DNA of 35,662 nucleotides. It comes from Betaproteobacteria bacterium. GTDB lineage: Bacteria > Acidobacteriota > Terriglobia > Acidiferrales > UBA7541. The notes below the pieces were generated by a model. It did no database searches and had not been told where the DNA came from. It saw only the letters and a program-made list of their open reading frames with translations. The position numbers were made by a program, and so were the translations under genes. The DNA is taken from NCBI GenBank assembly GCA_903970165.1, contig CAJCHZ010000021.1, positions 1-35,662 on the forward strand, in the 5' to 3' direction. Positions 26,220-34,276 of the stretch are shown piece by piece (the stretch's first letter is position 1; each line of letters begins with the position of its first letter).

Positions 26220-26744
26220 ATGCGCGCAATTGGCTTGCTTACACCCACCGTATTGCTTGCGGTTGGAGCCGTCCTATGTTCAGTCGGAGCCGTCGCCCAG
26301 CAAGCACCACCGCAAATCCAGCCTCCTGCAAACGAACGCCTTGTTCTGCAAGTCCATGCCAAAGGGTTTCAAGTCTACACGTGCAAAGAGGATGTCGACC
26401 GTTATGCGTGGGAACTAAAAGGTCCCGAAGCCGAGCTTTTCGACAAAGGTGGCAAATTCTTCGGCAAGCATTATTACGGCCCCACTTGGGAAGCCAACGA
26501 TGGCAGCAAAATCGTAGGCAAAGCCGCCGCCAATGTCCCATCGCCGGACGCCGATTCCATTCCCTGGCTGCTTGTCACGGTGGTCGACCACAGCGGCAAA
26601 GGCGCTCTCGCAAGCGTAACATCCATTCAGCGTCTCAACACCAAGGGCGGCAAAGCCCTATCCTCCGGGTGCGACAATACCCACGCCGCCGAGGAACTTC
26701 GCGTTCCTTATTCCGCCGATTATCTGTTTTTCGCCCCGAAATAA
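26220..26744 (+). CDS. Exported DUF3455 protein
   Basis: 174 aa with a signal peptide (LLTPTVLLAVGAVLCSVGAVAQQ). The mature portion matches DUF3455: LQVHAKGFQVYTCK, AWELKGPEAELFD, GKHYYGPTWEANDGSKIVGK, IPWLLVTVVDHSG, ASVTSIQRLNTKGG and a final VPYSADYLFF. Role unknown. GGAGGA is about 8 nt before the ATG. It stands alone, 153 bp after the AraC gene, and is convergent with the PstS gene. Confidence 0.9.
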   Translation: MRAIGLLTPTVLLAVGAVLCSVGAVAQQAPPQIQPPANERLVLQVHAKGFQVYTCKEDVDRYAWELKGPEAELFDKGGKFFGKHYYGPTWEANDGSKIVGKAAANVPSPDADSIPWLLVTVVDHSGKGALASVTSIQRLNTKGGKALSSGCDNTHAAEELRVPYSADYLFFAPK

Positions 26745-26800
26745 TTCCAATTCGCGAAAATACATGCGCAGGCGCACCTCTTCTCCGTGCTCTCTGTTCT

Positions 26801-26835
26801 CTCAGCTCAGTGTCCTCTGGGTAATGTTTTTTTTT
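26801..26835 (+). terminator. Weak terminator after DUF3455 gene
   Basis: CTCAG (26801-26805) can pair with CTGGG (26817-26821, one U-G), followed 5 nt later by a run of nine T (26827-26835). The stem is short. Confidence 0.35.
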
Positions 26836-26848
26836 GCGAGCTTCTGCT

Positions 26849-28339
26849 TCACTTCAAGGCCGCAACCGCCTGCAATTCCCGGTTCGCAAATTCCGCAGGC
26901 AGCGGCGCATAACCCAACCCCTCGCACTGTTTCTGCCCATTCGTCAAAACCCACCGGAGCAGGTCGCGCATGGCCGCCGTTTTCCCCGTATCGCGGCTTT
27001 CCATCGGCACCAGCAGCCACGTAAACGTCGCGATCGGATAAACATGCTTTCCGCCCGCATTCGTAATCGACAGCTCAAATGCCCCGTTTTCAGGAATCGC
27101 CGCCGTTTTGGCCGCTGCCGTCACACTGTCCAGATCCGCCTTCACGAACTCCCCGGAAGCATTCCGCACCGCCGCAAAATCCAACTCATGCTGCAACGCA
27201 TAGATAAACTCTACGTAACCGATCGAATTGGGAGTATTGCGCACGGCTACAGCCACGCCCTCGTTTTGCGCCGCGCCCTTCCCCACAGGCCAGTTCACCG
27301 TCGTCCCCGCTCCCTCAGCGACCTTCCACTCCGCGCTCACCTTCGACAAATACTCCGTCCACACAAACGTCGTCCCACTCCCGTCCGAACGGTGAATTAC
27401 GGCAATCTCTTCATCCGGAAGATGCACATGTTTGTTGATGGCATGAATCTCCGGAGCATTCCACCGTTTAATCTTTCCCAGAAAAATTCCCGCTAGCACC
27501 TCCGGCGTCAGGTTCAACTCGCCCGGCGCGCCTTTCACGTTATAAATCGGCACCACGGCTCCCAGCACCGTCGCCACCTGCAGCATCCGCCGGTTTGCGC
27601 TCTTCAGTTGCGGCTCGGACAGAGGCATGTCGGTCGCACCGAAGTCTGCTTGTCCAGTCAGCACTTTTTGGATTCCCTCCTCTGAGCCCACCGCTGCGTA
27701 CTGAATCTGAATTTCCGGCCGCGCATGCGCAAAGCTTTCAAACCACTTTTGATACATTGGCGCAGGGAAAGTCGCTCCCGCACCGGTCAATCCCGTAATG
27801 GACGAACCTCCGTTTCCTCCCGGTGGTGTGCTCCCCGTTGTTTCTCCCGCGCTCCTGCTTCGCGATGCCTCCACAAATTCATGCACTAACTGGTCGGCCA
27901 AATCGTCCGTGATACCTCTCCACCCCACAGGCCGCGGCGTAACCAGGTAGGACCACAAGACTTTTCCGTCTTTCCCGGTCACATCCGCCGAAGCATATCC
28001 ACGATAGATTGCCTCTTGCGCACTCCTCGACTTGGGGCTCGGCGAAACGTACCCGCTCACCCAAATCGTGGCAGCACCATGCAGCACTGCGTCGGCCTGT
28101 GCCGCTTCCGCCACGATTTCCACGCCTCCCGCCTTCAGCTTTTGCACCAGACGGTCCCGCACCGCTGTGGAACCCTTCTCGGTTCCCGGCCAATCCACCG
28201 CTACCCGCTTCACTCCCGAAAGCGTCTCCGCCGCCTGTGCTCGCAATCTCCAAACAGAAAGACTACAAGCCAGCAAAACCGCAAGCGCGCCCCAAACGTA
28301 TCGCCGCATATATGTTTTTCTAGAAACGCCTGATCCCAT
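26849..28339 (-). CDS. PstS-type phosphate-binding protein with extra N-terminal domain
   Basis: 496 aa. After a signal anchor (about residues 10-35) comes an extra domain (about 40-155): VKRVAVDWPGTEKG, VQKLKAGGVEIVAEAAQADAVL, YRGYASADVTGKDGKVLWSY. A Gly/Ser/Pro linker follows (about 160-180). The C-terminal portion is a PstS-like periplasmic binding protein: GAGATFPAPMYQKWFESF, TGQADFGATDMPLSE, LNLTPEVLAGIFLGKIKRWN, HRSDGSGTTFVWTEYLS, NWPVGKG...NEGVA. It probably binds phosphate or a related anion. No pstCAB or phoU lies nearby. Start is uncertain: 28339 has GAGG only 3 nt upstream, 28309 has none; the next in-frame TTG at 28384 is less likely. Confidence 0.85.
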   Translation of the reverse strand: MGSGVSRKTYMRRYVWGALAVLLACSLSVWRLRAQAAETLSGVKRVAVDWPGTEKGSTAVRDRLVQKLKAGGVEIVAEAAQADAVLHGAATIWVSGYVSPSPKSRSAQEAIYRGYASADVTGKDGKVLWSYLVTPRPVGWRGITDDLADQLVHEFVEASRSRSAGETTGSTPPGGNGGSSITGLTGAGATFPAPMYQKWFESFAHARPEIQIQYAAVGSEEGIQKVLTGQADFGATDMPLSEPQLKSANRRMLQVATVLGAVVPIYNVKGAPGELNLTPEVLAGIFLGKIKRWNAPEIHAINKHVHLPDEEIAVIHRSDGSGTTFVWTEYLSKVSAEWKVAEGAGTTVNWPVGKGAAQNEGVAVAVRNTPNSIGYVEFIYALQHELDFAAVRNASGEFVKADLDSVTAAAKTAAIPENGAFELSITNAGGKHVYPIATFTWLLVPMESRDTGKTAAMRDLLRWVLTNGQKQCEGLGYAPLPAEFANRELQAVAALK

Positions 28340-28828
28340 AATCCTCAGCACCCATCCGGGTCGAGTATATCCGCAAGCAAGCAACCGCGCCTGGCACTTT
28401 CAGAACGAGCAGCCTTTTACCACGCTTCGCTGCTTCGGTTGCTTACAACCGCTGCCCTTCCGATGCGGGCAGCCGTTCCTGATTGTAACGGCTTCAATCC
28501 GTGGACAGCTGAAATTTGCCGTTCTACTTTTTATTAACAAACAAATACTCTTTTTCATATATTCATTACTAGATAACAGGGTATTGTGGCCGGACCTTGG
28601 TCCGCCATCCGGGGTCCGAGGCACCCCAACAAGAACCTACAAGCCCCGAAGAACACGAGTTGCAATCGTCCAGTAAGTCCTTTGGAATCAGATCTTTCGC
28701 ATACCCCCGCCCCATAACTCCTTTGCTTTCACATTTTTCCAAAAATAAGGGGGTAGCAGGCCGAGGGGCCAAAATAAAGGCCGGAGGAATGAACCCTCCG
28801 GCCACCATAGGATCGTTTGCTCGTCTGC
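28340..28828. other. 489-bp intergenic region upstream of pstS-like gene
   Basis: No gene is supported. It holds a strong leftward terminator (28771-28803) for the nrdJ unit, an AT-rich stretch at about 28520-28575, and several small inverted repeats: CGGTTG/CAACCG at 28436-28451, TTACAA/TTGTAA at 28443-28488 enclosing CTGCCC/GGGCAG, CGGACC/GGTCCG at 28591-28604 and GGGGT/ACCCC at 28611-28627. The repeats nearest the pstS-like start probably lie in its transcript leader. No clear Pho box was seen. Confidence 0.45.
28771..28803 (-). terminator. Intrinsic terminator of the nrdJ unit
   Basis: GGCCGGAGG (28779-28787) pairs perfectly over 9 bp with CCTCCGGCC (28795-28803), 7-nt loop. On the minus strand the stem is followed by TTTATTTT. 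It lies 26 nt past the stop of the small gene, so nrdJ and that gene share it. Confidence 0.8.
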
Positions 28829-29167
28829 TTAGCCCGCGACGAGTCCCTTGTCGATCATCTCTTCGTCGCTGAGCCAAAGGTCCGGTATATTCGCCGACCC
28901 TAGCCGCAAGATATCCTCGAGGGCCCCGCGCACTTCCGCGAGCCCGAAGTCCACGCCGATCCGCTCCAGCAATTCGATCAGCGCCTGCGCGCCCTCAGCC
29001 AGTGACGGTTTCGGCTCGATGCCATCGGCATCCAAACGGTGATAGGTAACCACATAAATGGCACTGGGGCCGCCGCCGTGCCGCACGATATGTAAAAATC
29101 CGCGTGTCTTCTGCTTTTCCGGTGCCAGCCTGGCGGCCAGCCCGGAAGCGGAGGATTGTACGCTCAT
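28829..29167 (-). CDS. Small acidic protein downstream of nrdJ, unknown
   Basis: 112 aa, mixed alpha/beta, no signal peptide and no cysteines. It has GFLHIVRHGGGPSAIYVVTYH and AQALIELLERIGVDFG, then LSDEEMIDKGLVAG at the end. I do not recognise the family. It begins 31 nt after the nrdJ stop, has a GGGA-type ribosome site and ends at the shared terminator, so it is co-transcribed with the reductase. A helper or regulator of ribonucleotide reduction is possible, by position only. No zinc or redox motif supports it. Confidence 0.7.
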   Translation of the reverse strand: MSVQSSASGLAARLAPEKQKTRGFLHIVRHGGGPSAIYVVTYHRLDADGIEPKPSLAEGAQALIELLERIGVDFGLAEVRGALEDILRLGSANIPDLWLSDEEMIDKGLVAG

Positions 29168-29198
29168 CGTGTCGTGTCCCTCGGCCTCCTGGATGCCC

Positions 29199-32000
29199 TC
29201 AACTGCACCCGCTTGTGCTCCCGCAGTTTTCGCACTTGTAGCACGCCCCGTTCGGCACCATCAGCATGCCGCACTCGGAACAAGTCGGCGCACCCTCGTG
29301 CGCGTCCCGCTGTTTCGGCGAAGCCGTTGCCATCGGCAACGGCGCGGCAACTGCCTGCACGAGCGGCGGAAGCGGCATCGACGCAATGGCTGCCTGCACC
29401 GATGACGCATCGCCGTTCAGTTTCAGATAATCCGCGGAAATAAACCGTCCGCCGAGCCATCGTGCCAGATAATCCAGCACCGACGAAACGAAGCGAATAT
29501 TCGGATTCGCTGTGATGCCCGATGGTTCAAACCGGGTATTCACAAGCTTGTCCACGAACACTTTGAGCGGCACTCCATATTGCAAGCCAAGCGAGACAGT
29601 CATCGCCAAGCCGTCCATCACGCCGGAAAGGGTCGAACCTTCCTTGGACATCTTGATGAAAATTTCGCCGGGCCGCCCGTCCGCATACATACCGACGGTT
29701 ACGTAACCCTCGTGTCCGCCAACGCTGAATTTGTGCGTCACCGAAGCGCGCTCCACAGGCATTTTCTCGCGCTGTTGCCGCCCAAACAGCTCCTGCTGCA
29801 CGGCAACCGTCGCGGGCGCCGGGCTCGCCGCGGGCTCAGCTTTCTTCTCCTCTTTGCCTCCGCCCGCGTTCAGCGGCTGTGAGCCCTTGGAGTTGTCTCG
29901 ATAAATCGCCACGGACTTTAGCCCCAGCTTCCAGGACTCGATGTACGCGTTTCCGATGTCTTCGATCGTCGACTCTTCGGGCATGTTGATGGTCTTTGAG
30001 ATCGCGCCGGAAAGAAACGGTTGCGCCGCCGCCATCATCTTCACGTGCCCTGTCCAGGCGATAGACCGTCCGCCTCCGAGCGGCGCCAACGAGCAATCGA
30101 ACACCGGCAAGTGCTCCGCCTTCAAATAAGGCGCGCCTTCGATTTTCCCCTGCTTGTCGATGTAAGAAACGATTTCGTTCGCCTGCTCCGGCGTGTATTC
30201 GAGCCGCATCAAGGCTTGCGGCACGGTGTTGTTCACGATTTTGATCACGCCGCCGCCAACCAGCTTTTTGTGCTTCACCAGCGCAAGATCCGGCTCGATC
30301 CCGGTGGTGTCGCAATCCATCATGAAGCCGATCGTACCTGTCGGCGCCAGCACGGTGACTTGCGAATTTTTGTAGCCGTGCTTTTCGCCATGCTGCACCG
30401 CCGTGTCCCACGATTCCTGTGCCGCCATGAACAATTGCGCTTGCACGTGATCTGGTTTGATCCCGCGCATCGCGTCGCGGTGCATGCGCATTACATCCAG
30501 CATCGGCTCGCGGTTCACCGCATAGCCCGGGAACGGCCCCATGCGCTCGGCAATGCGCGAAGATTGCGCATAGGCCTCCCCGCACATCAGCGCTGTGATG
30601 GCTCCAGCCATATCGCGGCCTTCATCCGAATCGTAAGGAAGCGCCAGCGACATCAGCAGCGCGCCAAGATTCGCGTAGCCCAGGCCGAGTGGCCGGAACT
30701 CATGGGAGTTCTTCGCAATCTTCTCGGTCGGATAACTGGCGTTATCCACCAGAATTTCCTGCGCCGTAATCGTCACGTCCACGGCATGCTTGAACGCTGT
30801 CACGTCGAACTGGCTGTTCGGCCCAAGAAACTTCATCAGGTTCAGCGAAGCCAAGTTGCACGCCGTGTCGTCGAGGAACATATATTCCGAGCACGGATTC
30901 GATGCGTTGATGCGCGCGGTGTTCTTCGAGGTGTGCCACCGATTGATCGTCGTGTCGTACTGCATCCCCGGATCGCCGCACTGCCACGTCGATTCAGAAA
31001 TCTTGTAGAGCAGGTCGCGCGCCCGCATCTTTTCCGCCGGCTGTCCGTCCGTCACGTTGCGCGTCCACCAATCGCGGTCTTCTTCCGCTGCGCGCATGAA
31101 GTCGTCCGTCACGCGCACCGAGTGATTCGCGTTCTGAAAGAAAATCGAGCTGTAGGCGTCGCCGTCAATCCCGGCGTCATATCCACTCGAAATCAAGACC
31201 TGCGCTTTCCGCTCTTCTTTCGTCTTGCATTCGATGAATTCCACGATATCGGGATGATCTACGTTCAGAATCACCATCTTGGCGGCGCGCCGCGTCTTTC
31301 CGCCGCTCTTGATCACCCCCGCAAACGCATCAAAACCTTTCATGAAGCTCACCGGCCCCGAAGCGATGCCGCCGCCGGAAAGCGATTCCTTACTGCCGCG
31401 CAGCGAGGAAAAATTCGTTCCTGTTCCCGAGCCCCACTTGAACAGCATGCCTTCGGTCCGCGTCAGCCCCATGATCGATTCCATGTCGTCCTGCACGGAG
31501 TTGATGAAGCACGCCGAGCACTGCGGCTTGGCCTGCACGCCTACGTTGAACCACACCGGCGAATTGAAAGCCATTTTCTGTTCGACCAGCAGGTGCGTCA
31601 GATCGTCCTTAAACGCATCGCGCGAAGCGTCGCCGTCAAAGTACCCGCCTTCCTGGCCCCAGCGTAGAATCGTGTTCACCACGCGGCTGATGAGCTGCCG
31701 CACCGATCCTTCCCGTTCCGGCGTCCCCGGTTTCCCGTGGAAATACTTGCTGGTGACGATGTTCGTCGCCGTCTGCGACCAGCCCTTCGGCACTTCGACG
31801 CCTTCCTGCCGGAAGATCGTCACGCCCTTTTCGTTTCCGATGAGGGCGGTGCGCTTTTCCCACTCCACCGCGTCGAACGGAGACATCTTTCCGTCCGTAA
31901 AATATCTTTCAAACGTCAGGCCCTTGCCTGCTACCGATTTTTCCGGAGTCACACTCGTCATCGAGGAATTCCCAGTCAATGCTTGTTTCACTGTCGCCAT
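29199..32000 (-). CDS. nrdJ: Adenosylcobalamin-dependent ribonucleotide reductase (class II)
   Basis: 933 aa. It makes deoxyribonucleotides using adenosylcobalamin, with or without oxygen. The 10-stranded barrel shows CSACFINSVQDDMESIMG, RINASNPCSEYMFLDDTACNLASLN (finger-loop and catalytic Cys region) and LAPTGTIGFMMDCDTTGIEPD. After a Pro/Ala linker comes the TSCPD domain (about 735-830), then a zinc ribbon CSECGMLMVPNGACYKCENCG and a final GCS tail; such C-terminal cysteines deliver reducing equivalents. GGAGG precedes the ATG by 6-7 nt. No class I or III reductase is in the window. An upstream promoter implies a long leader. Confidence 0.97.
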   Translation of the reverse strand: MATVKQALTGNSSMTSVTPEKSVAGKGLTFERYFTDGKMSPFDAVEWEKRTALIGNEKGVTIFRQEGVEVPKGWSQTATNIVTSKYFHGKPGTPEREGSVRQLISRVVNTILRWGQEGGYFDGDASRDAFKDDLTHLLVEQKMAFNSPVWFNVGVQAKPQCSACFINSVQDDMESIMGLTRTEGMLFKWGSGTGTNFSSLRGSKESLSGGGIASGPVSFMKGFDAFAGVIKSGGKTRRAAKMVILNVDHPDIVEFIECKTKEERKAQVLISSGYDAGIDGDAYSSIFFQNANHSVRVTDDFMRAAEEDRDWWTRNVTDGQPAEKMRARDLLYKISESTWQCGDPGMQYDTTINRWHTSKNTARINASNPCSEYMFLDDTACNLASLNLMKFLGPNSQFDVTAFKHAVDVTITAQEILVDNASYPTEKIAKNSHEFRPLGLGYANLGALLMSLALPYDSDEGRDMAGAITALMCGEAYAQSSRIAERMGPFPGYAVNREPMLDVMRMHRDAMRGIKPDHVQAQLFMAAQESWDTAVQHGEKHGYKNSQVTVLAPTGTIGFMMDCDTTGIEPDLALVKHKKLVGGGVIKIVNNTVPQALMRLEYTPEQANEIVSYIDKQGKIEGAPYLKAEHLPVFDCSLAPLGGGRSIAWTGHVKMMAAAQPFLSGAISKTINMPEESTIEDIGNAYIESWKLGLKSVAIYRDNSKGSQPLNAGGGKEEKKAEPAASPAPATVAVQQELFGRQQREKMPVERASVTHKFSVGGHEGYVTVGMYADGRPGEIFIKMSKEGSTLSGVMDGLAMTVSLGLQYGVPLKVFVDKLVNTRFEPSGITANPNIRFVSSVLDYLARWLGGRFISADYLKLNGDASSVQAAIASMPLPPLVQAVAAPLPMATASPKQRDAHEGAPTCSECGMLMVPNGACYKCENCGSTSGCS

Positions 32001-32422
32001 CCCGTTCCTCCGCTGCCATCGAGCTCCCGCCAGGCGGGGAACTCTTAATTTTACTCCACTGCAACTTGTCCCGCAGGGCTCTGGGTGGACCTGTGGGTCA
32101 CCGCTGGTAAAGGAAAATCGAACAAAAACCGTCCATCCCCTGGACTAGAGAAAAAGGCGACCGCTTGGCAGCCGACCTTTGTATCGACCGCCTCGCGGTC
32201 ACGCAAAAAAGCAATATGAAACGCCAATGCTATGCCGCGGGCCGGTGGGTCTCACTCAGCCTCACAGCGACTTCCGCGCCTGAAATACGGGCGCGAAGCT
32301 TGTACTGCGCGCTCGATTTTTTGTTTAGAACCCGGGTTGACTACGCGGATTGCTCCCGAACCTACCTTGCATCCTCGATTAGGTCCGCCTGGCGCTTCCA
32401 CGTCCCCCGAATCTGGAATCGC
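32001..32422 (-). promoter_or_regulatory. Long nrdJ leader with competing hairpins
   Basis: From the predicted start near 32416 to the ATG is about 416 nt without a convincing gene. On the minus strand GACCGC (32200-32195) can pair with GCGGTC close by (32191-32186, 3-nt loop) or with a second GCGGTC (32164-32159) lying directly before CGCC and TTTTT (32155-32151). That is the layout of an antiterminator/terminator switch. A further imperfect hairpin (CTTCCGCGCC/GGCGCGAAG) lies at 32271-32298. A ligand cannot be named from sequence. Confidence 0.4.
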
Positions 32423-32451
32423 AGTATCAACGCCCGCGCATTTCCTGTCAA
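32423..32451 (-). promoter_or_regulatory. Sigma-70 promoter for nrdJ
   Basis: On the minus strand TTGACA (32451-32446), exactly 17 bp, then GATACT (32428-32423, four of six). It points at nrdJ with no gene between. The DSP gene, oppositely oriented, begins 134 bp to the right. Confidence 0.6.
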
Positions 32452-32584
32452 GAGAAAAACGCAAAATGTGGGTGACCTTTTCGTATCATGTCTATCTATA
32501 GTGGTGCTCTTTCCGAACCTCACCGCTCGTCGCAACGTTTTTTCCGCGCTGCCATCCCGCGCTACACTGGATCATACAGGCAAT

Positions 32585-33202
32585 ATGAAAAAATTCCGGC
32601 TCATCCTTTTCCTTCCGTTCGTTTTCATCTCCGCAAATTCACCGCATCTTTCCGCGCAGACGCAACAACAAGCAGCGCCGGTCCTACATTCCGCCTACGG
32701 CGCGAAACTGCGCATTCCCGGCATCCCCAACGCTGGAAAAATCAATGACCACTTGTATCGCGGCGCTCAACCCAGAGATTCGGGCGTCGCGGAGCTGAAA
32801 AAAATTGGTATCACGACCATTGTGAATCTGCGCCAGGAAGATCCCACGCAAATCGCGGCGGAGCAAAAAACCGCGGAATCATTGGGGATTCGCTTCGTCC
32901 ACATTCCTGTCAACGGATGGTCTACTCCGACCGATGAACAAATCGCGCAGTTTCTCGGCATCTTCCGTGACCATCCGCTGGAAAAAGTTTACCTACATTG
33001 CCGCTACGGCGACGATCGCACGGGCGTTTTTGTCGCCACGTATCGTATGGCCTTTGAAAAACTGCCGCCCGATCAGGCTTTAAAGGAAATGTATTTCTTC
33101 GGATTTAACGGCCCCTGGCATCCGGAGATGGCCGCCTTCGTCCGGGAATTTCCCGCTCGCCTCGCGGGCGCTCCCGCGTTGGCGCAATTCAAAAACCCGT
33201 AA
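32585..33202 (+). CDS. Exported dual-specificity/tyrosine phosphatase-like protein
   Basis: 205 aa. A signal peptide (FRLILFLPFVFISANSPHLSA) puts it in the periplasm. The phosphatase signature HCRYGDDRTG is complete, with Cys139 and Arg145 (Cys-x5-Arg), and an upstream LKKIGITTIVNLRQED typical of the cyanobacterial/DSP-like PTP group. It should hydrolyse phospho-Tyr/Ser or a small phosphorylated substrate. An in-frame extension back to 32165 exists but its reading is low quality and would bury the signal peptide; no strong Shine-Dalgarno is seen at either. It lies 201 bp before two kinase genes, with a weak hairpin between. Confidence 0.87.
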   Translation: MKKFRLILFLPFVFISANSPHLSAQTQQQAAPVLHSAYGAKLRIPGIPNAGKINDHLYRGAQPRDSGVAELKKIGITTIVNLRQEDPTQIAAEQKTAESLGIRFVHIPVNGWSTPTDEQIAQFLGIFRDHPLEKVYLHCRYGDDRTGVFVATYRMAFEKLPPDQALKEMYFFGFNGPWHPEMAAFVREFPARLAGAPALAQFKNP

Positions 33203-33247
33203 CGGTTCGCTTTCCGGAAACCGCGCGAGGGAAATTTCACCGTTTTT
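33201..33247 (+). terminator. Weak terminator-like structure after the phosphatase gene
   Basis: AACGGT (33201-33206, overlapping the stop) can pair with ACCGTT (33239-33244), followed by TTTT; the loop contains TTTCCGGAAA. The long loop makes it doubtful. Confidence 0.25.
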
Positions 33248-33403
33248 CCAGGACACAAAATAGATGAAGGTTCTCTCATGTCAATCTCTTGCTCCAGTAC
33301 TTCCGTACTCTTCCTAGTAGACCGCCCGCTTCATTTAATAGAGCAACCCCTTTCCGTATGCTTCTACGAGTAGGCGTGTTCAACACTGAGGGAAAGAGCC
33401 ACC

Positions 33404-34276
33404 ATGCAAGTAGGCCGATACGAAATCATTGACGTAATCGGGACGGGCGCAAACAGCAAAGTCGTGCGCGCCCACGATCCCATGATCGGGCGCATCGTCG
33501 CCATCAAGCTTTTCTCTCCGGGGCTCGCGCAAGGCGCCGGCCGAGACAAGTTTCTTCAGGAAGCACGCGTCGTCGGACAGCTTTCGCATCCCTGCGTGGT
33601 CACTCTGCACGATATGGGTATCGACGAAGCAACGCAAACGCCCTATCTGGTTATGGAATTCCTGGAAGGGCAGCCGCTCGATAAGTTGCTTGGCAAGGGG
33701 AGCATTCCCCTCCCGCGCGCCTGTGCCTGGGTCGGCGAAATCGCTTCGGCCCTTCATCTGGCGCATCGCCGAGGCGTGATTCACGGCGACATCAAGCCCG
33801 CCAACATTCTGATCCTCGATGATGGTCGCGTGAAACTGACGGACTTCGGCATGGCGCGCCTGGCCAGCCACGACAAAAAGGACACGCCCCTGCTCGGCAC
33901 GCCAGCCTACTGGTGCCCCGAACAGATTATTGGCCGCTCCCAGGACGCGCGCTCGGACATTTTCTCGCTTGGCGTGGTTCTTTACGAGATGGTCACCGGC
34001 AAGCGCCCGTTTGATTCGGATTCGCTCCAGGGAATTTGCACCCGCGTTCTCTCTTCCAAGCCGCTTCCCGTTTCTCAGGCGAACCCTTCGGTCCCGACCG
34101 CGTTCGATTCCATCGTGGCCAAGTGCCTCGAAAAAGATCCTGGGCACCGCTATCCATCCGTGGATTTGCTGGCCGCGGAGTTGTATCCGCTGGCACGCCG
34201 CAAACCTAGCGGACAGCCGCAAGCGCACACGTCCACTTTCCGCGAACGAGCTACACGATTGTTGCGTTCCGCATGA
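33404..34276 (+). CDS. Soluble PknB-type Ser/Thr protein kinase
   Basis: 290 aa, almost only a kinase domain, no membrane segment. P-loop GTGANSKV (13-20), VAIK Lys35, alphaC Glu53, catalytic loop HGDIKPAN (Asp129, Asn134), DFG (147-149) and the P+1 region GTPAYWCPEQ. The catalytic loop has HGD rather than HRD, so activation-loop control may differ from RD kinases. All residues needed for catalysis are present. Its stop overlaps the next kinase start by 4 bp (ATGA). Substrates unknown; the phosphatase gene upstream is a possible antagonist only if their compartments meet. Confidence 0.95.
   Translation: MQVGRYEIIDVIGTGANSKVVRAHDPMIGRIVAIKLFSPGLAQGAGRDKFLQEARVVGQLSHPCVVTLHDMGIDEATQTPYLVMEFLEGQPLDKLLGKGSIPLPRACAWVGEIASALHLAHRRGVIHGDIKPANILILDDGRVKLTDFGMARLASHDKKDTPLLGTPAYWCPEQIIGRSQDARSDIFSLGVVLYEMVTGKRPFDSDSLQGICTRVLSSKPLPVSQANPSVPTAFDSIVAKCLEKDPGHRYPSVDLLAAELYPLARRKPSGQPQAHTSTFRERATRLLRSA

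Noticed and set aside
30021..31667. A 548-aa open frame opposite nrdJ
   Set aside because: It mirrors a well-conserved gene and reads as Arg/His-rich sequence without family motifs, the usual GC-rich antisense shadow.
32230..32300. Possible cobalamin riboswitch in the nrdJ leader
   Set aside because: A stretch reading GAGTGAGACCCACCGGCC on the minus strand vaguely resembles the B12 box, but the conserved core was not found, and B12 switches normally control B12-independent enzymes.
32165..32584. N-terminal extension of the phosphatase gene by 140 residues
   Set aside because: It would bury a clear signal peptide and has no recognisable domain; it also covers the nrdJ promoter.
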